Counted from the stretch's first letter, positions 16,117 to 23,373 are shown. The stretch: 36,472 nucleotides of DNA from an uncultured Bacteroides sp. (GCA_944320865.1 CALUJC010000035.1:1-36472), one strand, 5' to 3'. Notes: generated from the sequence alone by a model not told the origin. Made by a program: numbers and translations.

Positions 16117-16545
16117 ATGAGCATCAACGAACTACAAGACGAAGTAATCGCCGAATTCAGCGACCTGGACGACTGGATGGACCGCTACCAGCTGCTGATA
16201 GACCTGGGCAACGAGCAGCCCCCCTTGGACGAGAAGTATAAGACCGACCAGAACCTCATCGAGGGCTGCCAGAGCCGCGTGTGGCTGCAAGCCGACGAGG
16301 TGGATGGCAAAGTGGTGTTTCAGGCCGAAAGCGACGCGCTGATAGTGAAGGGCATCATTGCCCTGCTTGTCAAGGTGCTGTCCGGCCACACGCCTGACGA
16401 AATCCTGGCGGCCGACCTCTACTTCATCGACCGCATCGGGCTGAAGGAACACCTCTCGCCTACCCGCAGCAACGGCCTGCTGGCCATGGTGAAGCAGATA
16501 CGGATGTATGCGCTGGCATTCAAGGCGAAGGAAGAAAGCAAGTAA
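16117..16545 (+). CDS. sufE: SufE family sulfur acceptor protein
   Basis: SufE accepts persulfide sulfur from the cysteine desulfurase SufS for Fe-S cluster assembly. The 142-residue protein has the signature LIEGCQSRVW with the acceptor Cys51, at the same position as in E. coli SufE, and the usual C-terminal helices (LSPTRSNGLLAMVKQIRMYA). Length matches the family. The start at 16117 is chosen because the longer frame lies inside the repeat element that directly precedes the gene. No suf genes are adjacent. The window has many Fe-S proteins, which fits a housekeeping role. Confidence 0.93.
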   Translation: MSINELQDEVIAEFSDLDDWMDRYQLLIDLGNEQPPLDEKYKTDQNLIEGCQSRVWLQADEVDGKVVFQAESDALIVKGIIALLVKVLSGHTPDEILAADLYFIDRIGLKEHLSPTRSNGLLAMVKQIRMYALAFKAKEESK

Positions 16546-16600
16546 AAACAAGAACTGCCTGCCGCAACATCGGGCGATGTGCACGGCAGGCAGTTCTTGT
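16543..16600 (-). terminator. strong terminator hairpin between sufE and the small-membrane-protein genes
   Basis: ACAAGAACTGCCTGCCG (16548-16564) pairs perfectly over 17 bp with 16584-16600, and the loop contains a further perfect ACATCG/CGATGT stem. On the minus strand TTTTTAC follows, so it terminates the small genes at 16620-16915. It probably also stops sufE on the plus strand, although that side has few T residues. Confidence 0.85.
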
Positions 16601-16619
16601 CTGTCTCTATGGATATAGC

Positions 16620-16718
16620 TTAGTCGGCAAAAAAGCGTTTGCCTTTTTTGGTATGGGCAAATATCCCTAAACCAGTAGCCAGCAGGCATAAAAGTATCAT
16701 CATTGCAATGCCTCCCAT
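16620..16718 (-). CDS. 32-residue small membrane protein
   Basis: This frame encodes 32 residues: a hydrophobic stretch from about residue 3 to 21 (IAMMILLCLLATGLGIFAH) and a basic tail TKKGKRFFAD. Support: a strong Shine-Dalgarno GGAGGAAT lies 4 nt before the ATG, the ATG is only 2 nt after the stop of the upstream gene (16721-16915), suggesting translational coupling, and a terminator follows. No family was recognised. It may be a single-span membrane peptide acting with the upstream product. Confidence 0.6.
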   Translation of the reverse strand: MGGIAMMILLCLLATGLGIFAHTKKGKRFFAD

Positions 16719-16720
16719 AC

Positions 16721-16915
16721 TTATTCCTCCTTTCTATTAGTTGCATGAATAAACCAAACTCCCCAAAAGAAGCATAGGATAACGGTAAGGGCACCTATCA
16801 CGTACACCACCCATTTCTCCTCAAACTCCCCTAAGAATGAAGTTATTAGCACAGCCGTAGCCACATACTTGGCCACGTCCATCAGCCACTTCCCTATTTC
16901 CTCTCTTACCTTCAT
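16721..16915 (-). CDS. small membrane protein, DUF6722-like
   Basis: A 64-residue protein with two predicted membrane segments (about 14-32 and 36-56) and a charged C-terminal end TNRKEE. The N-terminal pattern, GKWLMDVAKYVATAVLITSF, resembles the small Bacteroidetes family DUF6722, recalled rather than searched. A perfect promoter ends just 4 nt before the ATG, so the message may be leaderless. It is followed at once by the 32-residue membrane peptide gene. Function is unknown. Confidence 0.7.
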   Translation of the reverse strand: MKVREEIGKWLMDVAKYVATAVLITSFLGEFEEKWVVYVIGALTVILCFFWGVWFIHATNRKEE

Positions 16916-16919
16916 GGTG

Positions 16920-16949
16920 CAAAGATAGCGATAGTTTGCTGTAAATCAA
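16920..16949 (-). promoter_or_regulatory. promoter directly abutting a start codon
   Basis: Minus-strand TATCTTTG (16927-16920) with TTG (16949-16947) 19 bp upstream. Only four bases (CACC) separate the box from the ATG at 16915. Confidence 0.75.
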
Positions 16950-16966
16950 GCAGGGGAGGAGTTTTT

Positions 16967-17173
16967 TTACTCCTCCCTATACTCCAGCAGGTCACCCGGC
17001 TGGCAGTCCAGCTCCTTGCAGATGGCCTCCAGCGTGGAGAAGCGCACGGCCTTGGCCTTGCCCGTCTTCAGGATGGAGAGGTTGGCAGGGGTGAGGTCTA
17101 TCCGCTCGGCCAGCTCGCTGAGGGATATCTTGCGGCGGGCCATCATGATGTCGAGATTTACGATAATCGGCAT
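16967..17173 (-). CDS. YozG-like helix-turn-helix regulator
   Basis: A 68-residue XRE-type DNA-binding protein: helix-turn-helix in ISLSELAERIDLTPANLSILKTGKAKAVRFSTLEAICKELDCQPGDLLEY. The short N terminus MPIIVNLDIMMARRK is typical of the YozG/YoaS-partner group. In Firmicutes and Bacteroidetes such regulators are commonly paired with DUF2975 membrane proteins, as here: it follows a DUF2975 gene by 20 bp as the last gene of the array. It probably regulates the array; whether the membrane proteins control its activity is inference. Confidence 0.9.
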   Translation of the reverse strand: MPIIVNLDIMMARRKISLSELAERIDLTPANLSILKTGKAKAVRFSTLEAICKELDCQPGDLLEYREE

Positions 17174-17193
17174 AAACTACTCTCCTCCTTCCG

Positions 17194-17799
17194 TTAAATG
17201 GTTAGGTCTTGTTCTTCCTTCAGCTTGACGCCGATGGCGAATATCTCGGTGAAGAGGGCCAGCAGCAGGTAGGGCAGCCAGGTGTACTCCAGTCCGCCAT
17301 AGGCCACCTCGTAGCCGGGGATGACGACGTGGGCCGTGACGTTGAGGTAGGAGGCGTAGCTCATCAGCTCGAACAGCACGCCCAGCAGCAGGGTGCTATA
17401 GACGAAGAGGCGCATGCGCCGCACGTTCTGCCGCGTGAAGACGCTGCCCCGCAGCACACTGATGACCAAGCGGATGAGGCAATAGATGCCGTAGAGCACA
17501 AACAGCGCCAGGGGGAAGGCGGCAATGTTGAGGACTACCTGCGGCACGGAATTCTGGATGCGCCCGTATCCCTCGATGCGTGTGGCCCAGTAGGGCGCCT
17601 TCACGCCGTTGGTCGCGCCCTGCAGCGAGTCGGGCACCAGGGCGTCGGTAGGGCGCACGGCCAGGTCGAAGTGCGCGTTGTATTCCGTACTGTCTCCCGC
17701 AGTCTGCATGCCGTCTGTGAAGCCGCTGAACATATCCACCAAGTCTTGCACCACGAAGGCCACGATGACCAGCAGTGCCAATAGCTTAATCTTTCTCAT
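17194..17799 (-). CDS. DUF2975 membrane protein, copy 1
   Basis: A 201-residue protein with about four membrane segments: near 5-24, 88-116, 130-152 and 172-193. An extracytoplasmic loop of about 60 residues follows the first. The second and third segments are joined by GSVFTRQNVRRMRL, a motif also seen in the other three copies. The C terminus is EIFAIGVKLKEEQDLTI. Function of DUF2975 is unknown; it is frequently encoded beside small HTH regulators. It is the copy next to the regulator gene (20-bp gap) and the closest in layout to the copy at 19430-20125. Identification rests on fold pattern and tail motif. Confidence 0.8.
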   Translation of the reverse strand: MRKIKLLALLVIVAFVVQDLVDMFSGFTDGMQTAGDSTEYNAHFDLAVRPTDALVPDSLQGATNGVKAPYWATRIEGYGRIQNSVPQVVLNIAAFPLALFVLYGIYCLIRLVISVLRGSVFTRQNVRRMRLFVYSTLLLGVLFELMSYASYLNVTAHVVIPGYEVAYGGLEYTWLPYLLLALFTEIFAIGVKLKEEQDLTI

Positions 17800-17851
17800 A
17801 TCTCTGTCTTTTCTTTTTCTTATTCTATGTCCTTAGTTAGTGGGGTACATG

Positions 17852-17941
17852 ACACCCTATGTATGACAATACATTGTATCCTATGTATGATAATACATTG
17901 TATCCTATGTATAGCACTACATTGTGTCCTATGTATAACTG
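17852..17941. repeat. 24-bp tandem repeat, about 3.7 copies
   Basis: Units start at 17852, 17876, 17900 and 17924 (last partial), with core CCTATGTAT...TACATTGT. ATACAT and ATGTAT in neighbouring units can pair, so the transcript could form a series of small hairpins. It lies in the 144-bp gap between two DUF2975 genes. Confidence 0.85.
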
Positions 17942-17943
17942 TT

Positions 17944-18420
17944 CTACACCGTCAGCTCCTGCTCCTCCTTCATGCGGATGCCGATGTTGAACAGGCTGGC
18001 GATGAACAGCATCAGCAGGCCCAGGATGAGGTAGGTCATGTCGCCCGAATGGTTGGCCGTGTCCTCGTACACCAGGTTCATGATGGCGTTCTGCGCAATG
18101 CCGCCGAAGGTGGCCACGCAGCCTATGAGGGTGATGTACTGTGCGTTCAGCCGGGTGAATACGCGGCGGTGCTTCACCTCGCGCATGATGAGGAAGGTGA
18201 GCCACGCGCAGATGGCGCATACCGCTAGGTTGATGGTGCGCGTGGCCAGCACCCAGCCGTCGGTTAGCGTGCCGTCCGTCCAGTCCATTACGGCCAGCAG
18301 CAGGCGCAGGGCCTCGGCCAGCGTGCCCGCGCCGCAGGTGACGGCCAGGCATGTCATGACAAACTCGCGTTCTTGCTTTTCGTCTTTCTCGGTCAATGTG
18401 GTCAATCGTTTCAGTTTCAT
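17944..18420 (-). CDS. DUF2975 membrane protein, copy 2
   Basis: A 158-residue protein with four predicted membrane segments. A charged N terminus (MKLKRLTTLTEKDEKQE) replaces the long extracytoplasmic loop of copies 1 and 4. The conserved joint reads RRVFTRLNAQYITLIG, and the C terminus is LFNIGIRMKEEQELTV, the most divergent of the four tails (E for D, V for I). It starts 17 bp after the stop of copy 3. Function unknown. Confidence 0.72.
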   Translation of the reverse strand: MKLKRLTTLTEKDEKQEREFVMTCLAVTCGAGTLAEALRLLLAVMDWTDGTLTDGWVLATRTINLAVCAICAWLTFLIMREVKHRRVFTRLNAQYITLIGCVATFGGIAQNAIMNLVYEDTANHSGDMTYLILGLLMLFIASLFNIGIRMKEEQELTV

Positions 18421-18437
18421 CGTTCATTCCTCCCATG

Positions 18438-18893
18438 TTATATTGTCAGGTCTTGTTCTTCCTTTATGCGGATGCCCGCCTTGAACACGCTGCCTATCAG
18501 CAGGATGAAACCGCCCAGCAGCAGAAATGCGTCGCGCATGAAGGCTATGGTTTCTTCTACGGGTGACACATGCTTCCAGATGCCCAGGAAGACACCATAC
18601 ACCATCACCGCCAGTCCGAGGTACTGCACCAGGCGGACGTTCTCGCGGACAAAGACGCTCTTGTGCTTCAGGTTGTAAAGCATCTTGATGATGAGGCCGG
18701 CGCAGAACATCATGAGCAGCATGGCCACGCTCTGCGGCACCATGTGCCAGATGAAAGTGTCCGTATCGTCCTTGCCCAACTCATAAGCCAGCATGATGTT
18801 GCGGAACACGCTGCCCATGAACACATAGGCGCAGAATCCACTCAACAGGATTATCAGATTCTTCTCTCTTTTCTGTGTAGTCTTTCCGTTCAT
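18438..18893 (-). CDS. DUF2975 membrane protein, copy 3
   Basis: A 151-residue protein with four predicted membrane segments, the joint motif KSVFVRENVRLVQYLG and the C terminus VFKAGIRIKEEQDLTI. It is short like copy 2. Its ATG overlaps the stop codon of the upstream small membrane protein (ATGA), suggesting translational coupling. Function unknown. Confidence 0.72.
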   Translation of the reverse strand: MNGKTTQKREKNLIILLSGFCAYVFMGSVFRNIMLAYELGKDDTDTFIWHMVPQSVAMLLMMFCAGLIIKMLYNLKHKSVFVRENVRLVQYLGLAVMVYGVFLGIWKHVSPVEETIAFMRDAFLLLGGFILLIGSVFKAGIRIKEEQDLTI

Positions 18894-19171
18894 TGTTGTA
18901 CTTCCTTATCTGTCTTTTCATCGGTCAGCTCGCCCCACCACGTCGTGTGGCGCTTCATCCAGCGGTAAGTCATGTATTGCCAGAAGTATAGCCACACCAT
19001 TGCGCCATAGATGCGCACCCACTTCCACTCCGGCCCCCGCAGGTCCAACAGGCCGAGGGTGACGGTGAAGAATATGGCGGTGGAGAGCATCAGCACCAGC
19101 ATCAGGCCGAGGATGAAGCACAGGGCAGCCGTCCATTTGTTCTTGGTATGCAGAATGTTGTTCATAATCAT
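18890..19171 (-). CDS. small two-span membrane protein
   Basis: A 93-residue protein (91 if the ATG at 19165 is used) with two predicted membrane segments (about 15-42 and 52-68), an aromatic stretch WLYFWQYMTYRWMKRHTTWW and an acidic-basic tail. Not assigned to a family. Its stop overlaps the start of DUF2975 copy 3 by 4 bp, so it is part of the array and may be a partner of that protein. Confidence 0.7.
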   Translation of the reverse strand: MIMNNILHTKNKWTAALCFILGLMLVLMLSTAIFFTVTLGLLDLRGPEWKWVRIYGAMVWLYFWQYMTYRWMKRHTTWWGELTDEKTDKEVQQ

Positions 19172-19175
19172 TGTG

Positions 19176-19423
19176 AGTTTACAAGGTTATAAGTTTACAA
19201 GGAGACAAGGTTACAAGGTTACAAGGAGACAAGGTTACAAGGTTACAAGGTTACAAGTTAACGAGTTTACGAGGTTACAAGTTTACGAGGGGAGAAGGGG
19301 ATGAGGTTCTGCCATAGGGCAGGAAGGCATAAAGTAGTGGCCTTGCAGCCTTGTTACCTTGTCACCCTCTCCCCTCGTCCCCTTGTCACCTTTTCCCCTT
19401 GTTACCTTGTCATCTTGTCACCT
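19176..19423. repeat. TTACAAGG word-repeat array with inverted right arm
   Basis: The left part (19176-19294) is built of GTTACAAGG, AGACAAGG and GTTTACGAG words. The right part (19349-19423) has the inverted words CCTTGTTACC, CCTTGTCACC and CCCCTCG. The two arms can pair across about 55 bp. It occupies the gap between DUF2975 copy 4 and the small membrane protein. Confidence 0.85.
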
Positions 19424-19429
19424 ATTTAC

Positions 19430-20125
19430 CTATATTGTCAAATCCTGTTCCTCCTTCATGTGCAGCCCTATGGCGAATACCTCTGCCACGATGAGCGAGC
19501 ACAATCCCAGTAGCAATACAGACAGGGGTACGGTGCCCGAGAGCGTTAACTCGTAGCCCGGTAGGGTGAACACCTGCTCCACGCTGTGCACCGTGAGGTA
19601 TTCCACCAACCACGTTGCCGCGCAGCTCACCAGCATCAGCACGCCCATCAGGCGCAGGCGGCGCACATTGTGCCAGGTGAAGATGTCCGAGCGGTTGACC
19701 GCCACCACCCACTTGATGAACAGCACGATGGCCCAGATGCTTACTGCCAGCTTCAGCAGTCCCAGCAGGGTGTTGGCTATCTGCATGGCCGTACTCTCGG
19801 TGCGGGGCACGCTCACCATCAGTTCGGCATACATGGCGGGCACGTACTGCTGCGTCCGGGCGTTGTACACCGAGTCGGCCAGCCAGTGCTCCATGTCGAA
19901 GTTCTGGGGCGACAGGTGCACGTGCTCCATGTACTGTAGCTGGCCTATTGTCTCCATCTCCGGGGTCTTGGCGGCCTGCGGGTTCTCCTTCTGCTGCTTG
20001 GCGTACTCCCATCCGGCCTTGAAGCCTGTGGTGGCGCCTATCACCATATAATATCCCGTCTCCAGCACCGACCAGCCCATCAGCAGCAGGACGATGAGGC
20101 AAAGTATGTTCAGTCTTCTTTTCAT
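19430..20125 (-). CDS. DUF2975 membrane protein, copy 4
   Basis: A 231-residue protein, the longest of the array: one membrane segment at about 6-30, an extracytoplasmic region of about 90 residues, then three membrane segments. The joint reads SDIFTWHNVRRLRLMG and the C terminus EVFAIGLHMKEEQDLTI. It starts 12 bp after the CPBP protease gene. Function unknown. Confidence 0.8.
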   Translation of the reverse strand: MKRRLNILCLIVLLLMGWSVLETGYYMVIGATTGFKAGWEYAKQQKENPQAAKTPEMETIGQLQYMEHVHLSPQNFDMEHWLADSVYNARTQQYVPAMYAELMVSVPRTESTAMQIANTLLGLLKLAVSIWAIVLFIKWVVAVNRSDIFTWHNVRRLRLMGVLMLVSCAATWLVEYLTVHSVEQVFTLPGYELTLSGTVPLSVLLLGLCSLIVAEVFAIGLHMKEEQDLTI

Positions 20126-20137
20126 ACTAATGTTTCG

Positions 20138-20926
20138 TTATTGGTTATATATGTATGTTTGTTCCGTCTTATAGCGACGCAGGCGCATCCCCGCCACGAT
20201 GAAGAGGCAGGCAGCCACGGCCAGGCACACTAAGTAGGCTGGCTGCTCCATTACATCCACCAGGCTATTAGCCTCGGGATAGGCCAGTGAGGACCATACC
20301 GAGAAGCTGTTGTTCAGCACATGCACCACCATGCAGGGGATGAGGCTGCGCGTGCGCCAGTACAGCCACCCCAGCAACATGCCTGCCAGGCTGGCAAACA
20401 CCACCTGTGCGGGGTTCATGTGGACAATGCCGAATATCAGTCCCGACACTACTATCGCCACCCAAGGCTTGTACTTGCCCAACAGCACCCGCAGGATGCC
20501 ACCGCGAAAGAACAGTTCCTCTACCACCGGACCAACGAGGGCCACGAGCAGGATGCCCGTCCAGGAGGATTGCATGTAGTCGAACGTGCCCTCCAGCCAG
20601 TCGGGCAAGAAGCTGAGTGCCGAGGTCAGTCCGTCCAGCAGGACGATGGCTCCCGCGCCCAGCGCCACCGTCCAGCCCATGCATCCGGCCGACAGGGGGG
20701 AGTAGAGGCGGCTGTCGCCCGTGAGGTACCCGTCTTTCCACAGATACCACACGGTGAACAGCATTGTCAACGCCAGCCCTGGGATGATGGCTTGTTGGGT
20801 CACCAGGTTGGCATCCAGCGTACCGGTGGTGGCAAACTGTATGCCCATCACGAAGGGCAGTGCTGCCCACGTGCCCAGGAACTGGAAGGCAATGTATATC
20901 AAGATGAGTTTAAGTACTGTTTTCAT
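20138..20926 (-). CDS. CPBP family intramembrane metalloprotease
   Basis: A 262-residue multispan protein with the CPBP/Abi (CAAX-protease-like) motifs: EELFFRGG with Glu136-Glu137 and Arg141, FGIVH with His169, and HVLNNSF with His202 and Asn205/206. All proposed catalytic residues are present, so activity is expected. Relatives include eukaryotic Rce1 and bacterial bacteriocin-immunity and maturation proteases. It sits between a DUF3836 gene (24-bp gap) and DUF2975 copy 4 (12-bp gap) on the same strand. Its substrate is unknown; the array's membrane proteins are candidates. Confidence 0.92.
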   Translation of the reverse strand: MKTVLKLILIYIAFQFLGTWAALPFVMGIQFATTGTLDANLVTQQAIIPGLALTMLFTVWYLWKDGYLTGDSRLYSPLSAGCMGWTVALGAGAIVLLDGLTSALSFLPDWLEGTFDYMQSSWTGILLVALVGPVVEELFFRGGILRVLLGKYKPWVAIVVSGLIFGIVHMNPAQVVFASLAGMLLGWLYWRTRSLIPCMVVHVLNNSFSVWSSLAYPEANSLVDVMEQPAYLVCLAVAACLFIVAGMRLRRYKTEQTYIYNQ

Positions 20927-20950
20927 CGTTCGCTTCGGTCGTTAGGTAGG

Positions 20951-21439
20951 TCATCGCACGGCAAAGAGGTTAGCGTCGCTGTTCACGGCATGCTCGGCCT
21001 GGAGTTGCCATTGGTTCTGCTGCCCGTCCCACTCGTAGGCTTGGTAGTTCACGCCGTCAAAGGTCAAGTTATATACCGCACGCTGCTTGCCGGTGGTGTA
21101 GTCGCCCGCCTCATCGTTCCACAAGGCATATTCCAGCGACACGCCTTCCTGGGCGTAGGTGTAAGTCATGCAGTAGTAGCGTTCGTAGGCCTGCTCGGTG
21201 GCGTTCCACTTGTAGGCTTCTTTGCGTACTACGCGCCCGGCTTCGTCATAGGTGTAGTCATACTTCAGGTGGTGCTCCAGGTATTTGCCGTCGGCTTTGT
21301 ACACCATTTCCGAGGTTACTTGGTTGTTGTCGTCTACCGCATAGTTGTAGGCATACTTGTTGTTCAGTTCGTTGGCTACAGAGGTTACCAGGCTGGTTGC
21401 TGCAAAGATTGCTGTCATTACTAAAGCTTTCATATTCAT
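20951..21439 (-). CDS. DUF3836 secreted protein
   Basis: A 162-residue protein with an N-terminal signal peptide (about residues 1-22, ending near SVA) and a mature part of repeated Tyr-rich beta-hairpin motifs (YDYTYDEAGRVVRKEAYKWNATEQAYERYY), resembling Rhs/YD-like repeats and the Bacteroidales family DUF3836. The likely location is periplasm or exterior. Starts at 21439 and 21433 are both possible. It is the upstream neighbour of the CPBP protease gene and probably in its operon. Function unknown. Confidence 0.75.
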   Translation of the reverse strand: MNMKALVMTAIFAATSLVTSVANELNNKYAYNYAVDDNNQVTSEMVYKADGKYLEHHLKYDYTYDEAGRVVRKEAYKWNATEQAYERYYCMTYTYAQEGVSLEYALWNDEAGDYTTGKQRAVYNLTFDGVNYQAYEWDGQQNQWQLQAEHAVNSDANLFAVR

Positions 21440-21506
21440 TATTTTTTTAAAGGTTATACTATTGAATGTTGTTTTTGGTTTTGTCGTTGTATTTGTAGTG
21501 AGGGGT

Positions 21507-21665
21507 TTAGCGGGTTTCTTCCAGGGCGTCGGCTATGGCGTGCTTCACGTCGACGTATACATGGTCTATCAGGCAGTAGATGGCCACGCCTATCAAGAAG
21601 TAAACGATGCCTTTGCCCACCTTTGTCCAAGTGTTTCCCGTTGTCGATTTCGTTGTTGCTTTCAT
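21507..21665 (-). CDS. small membrane protein, about 52 residues
   Basis: The start MKATTKSTTGNTWTKVGKG is preferred; ATG at 21674 adds three residues, and the long in-frame extension to 21815 crosses an AT-rich repeat region. One membrane segment (about 20-36) follows a Thr-rich N terminus, with an acidic C-terminal end ADALEETR. Short proteins with a Thr-rich MK-TT-TTGNTWTK start are familiar in Bacteroides genomes, but no named family was assigned. It lies upstream of the DUF3836 gene and may head the same transcript. Confidence 0.6.
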   Translation of the reverse strand: MKATTKSTTGNTWTKVGKGIVYFLIGVAIYCLIDHVYVDVKHAIADALEETR

Positions 21666-21697
21666 ATCATTCATACATTTAATAGTTATACATTCTG

Positions 21698-21794
21698 TTG
21701 TTTTTCGATAATCATTTATCGTTTTTCGATATGCAAAGGAAAGGGTATTTTTTGAACTGTGCAAGAAAAACGGGAAAAATTTATCGAAAAACAA
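21698..21794. promoter_or_regulatory. GTTTTTCGATA repeats, possible operator
   Basis: TTGTTTTTCGATAA (21698-21711) and its perfect inverse TTATCGAAAAACAA (21781-21794) flank a third, direct copy near 21718-21730. A near-palindrome CGATAATCATTTATCG lies between the first two. A weak minus-strand -7 box, TTCCTTTG, is in the middle. Spacing and placement upstream of the array suggest a regulator site; no regulator was matched. Confidence 0.45.
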
Positions 21795-21917
21795 TAAAAA
21801 AAGTGCGTTTTTCAATAAAACAGTCTCCAGGAGGGGGTAAAACGGTGCGGCAAAGGGGTGGGAAATGCCCCTGCGGACAATAAAAACTGAGGGCGTGCCA
21901 AATACGGTATGACCATC

Positions 21918-22005
21918 AGTTTGTCATTCTGTCATGAGCGAAGAATCTCCTAAAAGCATAATAAACGGGAAATCCTTCACTCGCGTTCAGGATGACAGAC
22001 AAACG
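21918..22005. repeat. imperfect hairpin repeat
   Basis: GTTTGTCATTCTGTCAT with GAGCGAAG on the left pairs imperfectly with CCTTCACTCGCG and AGGATGACAGACAAAC on the right. Such hairpins, with the words CTGTCAT and GAGCGAAG, look like a dispersed intergenic repeat; no other copy is in this window. Confidence 0.5.
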
Positions 22006-22065
22006 ATAGTTAAAACCTATTTCGATATAAGTAACTAATCATATTTAGCTTATACGACAAATGGG

Positions 22066-22356
22066 AATTTAGCGGGGCGGAGCCCCGCAGCTACAAGCTA
22101 CAAGTTACGAGGTGCGAGGGAGGACGGTGAAACCGTCCAACCATGCTTAACCGCTGCGTGCCGCGAAGCGGTACCTGCGGTGGGAAGCTAGCGGTTGTCG
22201 CATAGAACCTCAAAGAGGTTCAACCCTAGCAGTACAACATGTTATTCGACCCCTTCGAGGTCGATGTGTTGTAGTCCGCATACAGCCGAAGGTGTCGCTT
22301 CGCTCCACCCTCGGTTAAGCATAGTTGGACGGCGTTGCCGTCCGCCCCGCTAAATT
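22066..22356. repeat. 291-bp MITE-like element with 16-bp perfect terminal inverted repeats
   Basis: AATTTAGCGGGGCGGA (22066-22081) is repeated in perfect inverse at 22341-22356. Inside, 22122-22180 is an imperfect inverted copy of 22286-22343, and several short-loop hairpins occur: GGACGGT-GAA-ACCGTCC, AACCTC-AAA-GAGGTT and GGACGGC-GTT-GCCGTCC. The centre has an ACAACA/TGTTGT stem. There is no credible gene inside and no obvious target duplication. The rest of 21816-22407 holds only the hairpin repeat above. Confidence 0.8.
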
Positions 22357-22407
22357 ATCATTTAATTCTGTACACTTACTTATCCGCTGAAAATAACAGT
22401 TCCGGGG

Positions 22408-23370
22408 TTATTGCAGCACTTCCGCTTCGCGCAACGCCTGCCTTATGGCGGCCTCGTCCCTCAACAGCTGTTGCTTCAGCTCGTCGAGGGAGGCGAATTT
22501 GCATTCGCCACGCATACGGCGGATAAAGGACAGGCGCATGGGGCGCCCGTAGGCATCTTCATTGAAGTCGAAGATGTAGACTTCTATACTGCGGTCGGCG
22601 CCATTGTCCAGCGTGGGGCGCACGCCGATGTTCAGCATGCCCCCGTAGCGGCAGCCGACAATGTCTACCTGCACGGCATAGACTCCGTTGGCGGGAATGA
22701 GTTTATCGGGATTGTCCGGTTGCAGGTTGGCGGTGGGATATCCCAGCTTATGGCCGATGCCTCGACCGCCTACCACCGTACCGTTCAGGAAGTAGCGATA
22801 ACCCAGGCAATCGGCTGCCAGTGCCACGTTCCCCTCACCCAACAGCTGCCTTACCAGCGAGGAACTGACAGGGCGCCCATCGGGCAACGCAGGCAAACTG
22901 TATGCCTCGGCCGGAAGAACCTCCATGCCCAGTTCGCCGCCGTAGCGCACGTAGTCGCCGAATCCCTCCGAGCGGTTATGCCCGAAACGGTGGTCATAGC
23001 CTATCACCAGCACGCGGATGTTATAACGGTTCCGCAACACTTCCATGAATTCGCGCGCCGAAAGGGATGCCAAATGCGGGGTAAAGTCGAGCAAGATGCA
23101 AAGGTCAACCCCCGCCGAATCCAGCAAAGCCAGCTTCTCTTGCGACGTAGTAAGCAGCCGGGGGCAAAAGTCTGCCTGCAACACCTTGCGCGGATGCACG
23201 GGGAAGGTGATGACAGCAGAGGCCAAGCCCCGGCGTACAGCCTCGCGCTGCACCTGTTCTATCAGGAAGCGGTGTCCCCGATGCACCCCATCAAAAAAAC
23301 CGATGGTCGCCACGCTCGGCGGATTGTACGAACAGATGTCTCCTATCCTCATGCGCCCCAACCGTATCAA
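22408..23370 (-). CDS. ribF: bifunctional riboflavin kinase / FAD synthetase
   Basis: RibF makes FMN and then FAD from riboflavin in the cytoplasm. The 320-residue protein has an N-terminal FAD-synthetase nucleotidyltransferase domain (GFFDGVHRGH from residue 24; GYDHRFGHNRSEGF; SSSLVRQLL) and a C-terminal flavokinase domain (GRGIGHKLGYPTANL; GVYAV; SIEVYIFDFNEDAYG). Length is standard. An alternative start is the ATG at 23352. It follows the Ca2+ ATPase gene by 3 bp, so the two are co-transcribed although their functions are unrelated. No FMN riboswitch was seen, and none is expected within an operon. Confidence 0.97.
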   Translation of the reverse strand: MIRLGRMRIGDICSYNPPSVATIGFFDGVHRGHRFLIEQVQREAVRRGLASAVITFPVHPRKVLQADFCPRLLTTSQEKLALLDSAGVDLCILLDFTPHLASLSAREFMEVLRNRYNIRVLVIGYDHRFGHNRSEGFGDYVRYGGELGMEVLPAEAYSLPALPDGRPVSSSLVRQLLGEGNVALAADCLGYRYFLNGTVVGGRGIGHKLGYPTANLQPDNPDKLIPANGVYAVQVDIVGCRYGGMLNIGVRPTLDNGADRSIEVYIFDFNEDAYGRPMRLSFIRRMRGECKFASLDELKQQLLRDEAAIRQALREAEVLQ

Positions 23371-23373
23371 TGA

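Noticed and set aside
17852-17941. Possible CRISPR array
   Set aside because: The 24-bp units are contiguous with no spacers, and no cas genes are nearby.
22066-22356. Insertion sequence with a transposase
   Set aside because: Only 291 bp, with no coding frame inside.
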